Assembly (NCBI GenBank): GCA_017544725.1
Contig: JAFYDR010000331.1
Coordinates: 1-32,112, forward strand
DNA from: Kiritimatiellia bacterium
Lineage (GTDB): Bacteria > Verrucomicrobiota > Kiritimatiellia > RFP12 > UBA1067
Direction of reading: 5' to 3'
Length of the DNA: 32,112 nucleotides
The stretch's first letter is position 1; each line of letters starts with the position of its first letter. Made by a program: the position numbers and the translations under genes. The notes under the pieces were generated by a model. That model worked only from the letters and a program-made list of their open reading frames with translations, was not told the DNA's origin and made no database searches. Of this stretch, positions 30,790 to 32,112 are shown piece after piece.

Positions 30790-32112
30790 ATGGCTAAAGT
30801 TTTGGGTATTGACTTGGGAACGACGAATTCCTGCATGTCCGTGATGGAAGGCGGCCAGCCGGTTGTCATCCCGAACGCAGAGGGCGTTCGCACGACGCCT
30901 TCGGTCGTCGCGTTCACGAAGGACGGGGAACGTCTGGTCGGCCAGGCCGCAAAGCGGCAGGCGGTGACCAATCCAAAGAACACGATCTATTCGATCAAGC
31001 GGTTCATGGGCCGCAAGTATGACGAGATGGCGAACGAGATCAGCATGGTCCCGTATGAGGTGGTGCGCGCCGCGAACGGCGACGCCCACGTCAAGGTGAA
31101 CGGGACGGTCTATTCCCCGCCGGAAATCTCGGCCATGATCCTGCAGAAGTTGAAGGCGGACGCAGAGGCTTATCTGGGCGAGACGATCACCCAAGCGGTC
31201 ATCACGGTACCAGCGTACTTCAATGACTCGCAACGTCAAGCGACAAAGGACGCCGGACGTATCGCGGGGTTGGACGTGCTGCGTATCGTGAACGAGCCGA
31301 CAGCAGCCTCGCTGGCCTACGGGTTGGACAAGAAGAAGAACGAGAAGATCGCGGTGTATGACTTCGGTGGCGGCACCTTCGATATCTCGATTCTGGACAT
31401 CGGTGACGGCGTGTTCGAGGTGAAGGCAACGAACGGCGATACGCACCTCGGCGGCGACGACCTTGACCAGATCATCATGAACTGGTTGATCGACGACTTC
31501 AAGCGCGAAAACAACGGCTTGGATCTCGGTAAGGACATCATGGCTTTGCAGCGTCTGAAGGAAGCGGCTGAAAAGGCGAAATGCGAACTCAGCTCCGCGC
31601 AGACGAGCGAGATCAACCTGCCGTTCATCACGGCGGACCAGACCGGACCGAAGCACCTGACCAAGACGCTGACCCGCGCCATGCTGGAACAGTTGACCGA
31701 CGCGACGGTCGAACGCACGGCGGATCCCTGCCGCAAGTGCCTCGCGGACGCGCAACTTAGCACGGTTGACGAGGTGGTGCTCGTCGGCGGACAGACCCGT
31801 ATGCCGCGCATCCAGAAGCAGGCGGAGAAACTCTTCAGCAAGGAACCCCACAAGGGCGTCAACCCTGATGAGGTGGTTTCCATCGGCGCGGCAATCCAGG
31901 GCGGCATCCTGAAGGGTGAAGTCAAGGATGTGCTGTTGCTCGACGTGACCCCATTGACGCTCGGTATCGAGACGCTGGGCGGCGTGATGACTCCGCTCAT
32001 CGAGCGCAACACCACGATCCCGACCAAGAAGAGCGAGATTTTCTCGACAGCCGCCGACAACCAGCCTTCCGTGGATATCAAAGTGTTGCAGGGCGAGCGC
32101 AAGTTCGCCAGC
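30790..32112 (+). CDS. dnaK: Chaperone DnaK (5' part)
   Basis: The first 441 residues of the Hsp70 chaperone, cut by the window end. The ATPase domain is nearly complete: phosphate-1 [10 protein letters not shown] at the start, [28 protein letters not shown], the phosphate-2 loop [12 protein letters not shown] and the adenosine motif [10 protein letters not shown]. The linker ([17 protein letters not shown]) and the start of the substrate-binding domain ([19 protein letters not shown]) follow. DnaK folds and protects proteins with DnaJ and GrpE, neither of which is seen. GGAGA precedes the ATG. No CIRCE element is present upstream. Confidence 0.98.
   Translation, partial: MAKVLGIDLGTTNSCMSVMEGGQPVVIPNAEGVRTTPSVVAFTKDGERLVGQAAKRQAVTNPKNTIYSIKRFMGRKYDEMANEISMVPYEVVRAANGDAHVKVNGTVYSPPEISAMILQKLKADAEAYLGETITQAVITVPAYFNDSQRQATKDAGRIAGLDVLRIVNEPTAASLAYGLDKKKNEKIAVYDFGGGTFDISILDIGDGVFEVKATNGDTHLGGDDLDQIIMNWLIDDFKRENNGLDLGKDIMALQRLKEAAEKAKCELSSAQTSEINLPFITADQTGPKHLTKTLTRAMLEQLTDATVERTADPCRKCLADAQLSTVDEVVLVGGQTRMPRIQKQAEKLFSKEPHKGVNPDEVVSIGAAIQGGILKGEVKDVLLLDVTPLTLGIETLGGVMTPLIERNTTIPTKKSEIFSTAADNQPSVDIKVLQGERKFAS

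Noticed and set aside
30550-31851. Long minus-strand open frame (433 codons) opposite dnaK.
   Set aside because: dnaK on the plus strand is unmistakable, and antisense frames opposite dnaK are a known false-positive source in annotation.

Overview
The window reads as a chromosomal segment of a Gram-negative, heterotrophic bacterium of the PVC superphylum, most likely Verrucomicrobiota/Kiritimatiellota. The signs are a MurC-MurB fusion inside a compact murCB-ddl-ftsQ-ftsA-ftsZ cluster, a strongly divergent FtsZ, a Tat-exported Gfo/Idh/MocA oxidoreductase followed by an exported DUF1080 protein, a Bacteroidota-like long PurF and a tol-pal operon. This placement is inference from gene content; no rRNA gene lies in the window.

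Layout: 11-349 is a DUF1667 protein. After a repeat-filled gap, 1262-5040 holds two exported proteins probably acting on sugars. RNase Y (5410-7005) runs on the minus strand. The peptidoglycan/division operon occupies 7287-15330 (murC-murB, ddl, ftsQ, ftsA, ftsZ, then pncC and mutY), followed by an HU gene with a clear terminator. From 15.9 to 23.8 kb lies a glutamine/nitrogen block: carA-pyrG and purF on the minus strand (three glutamine amidotransferases) and, divergently, a PII gene with an ammonium transporter behind a good sigma-54 promoter candidate. A DUF5009-like membrane protein follows (24464-25585). The minus-strand operon tolB-pal-pal-tatA-tatC (29887-25889) builds the cell envelope and the Tat exporter. 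dnaK begins at 30790 and runs off the end.

The most unusual feature is the intergenic DNA. Eight gaps are filled by a mosaic of short repeat modules that recur in the same order and in both orientations: hairpins, 9-bp and 10-bp tandem units, a 149-bp element with inverted ends, and 18-bp arrays whose units keep hairpin structure while changing sequence. The same modules reach into genes: they appear to supply the C-termini of pyrG, carA, tatC and the DUF5009-like gene, and to make in-frame insertions in carA, pyrG and probably purF.

Other points of interest are an FtsZ whose catalytic T7 loop lacks both usual aspartates, a TatC with a large periplasmic repeat insertion, a PII lacking Tyr51, and a sigma-54-like promoter in front of dnaK. 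No transposase, integrase, CRISPR array, tRNA or rRNA gene was found.
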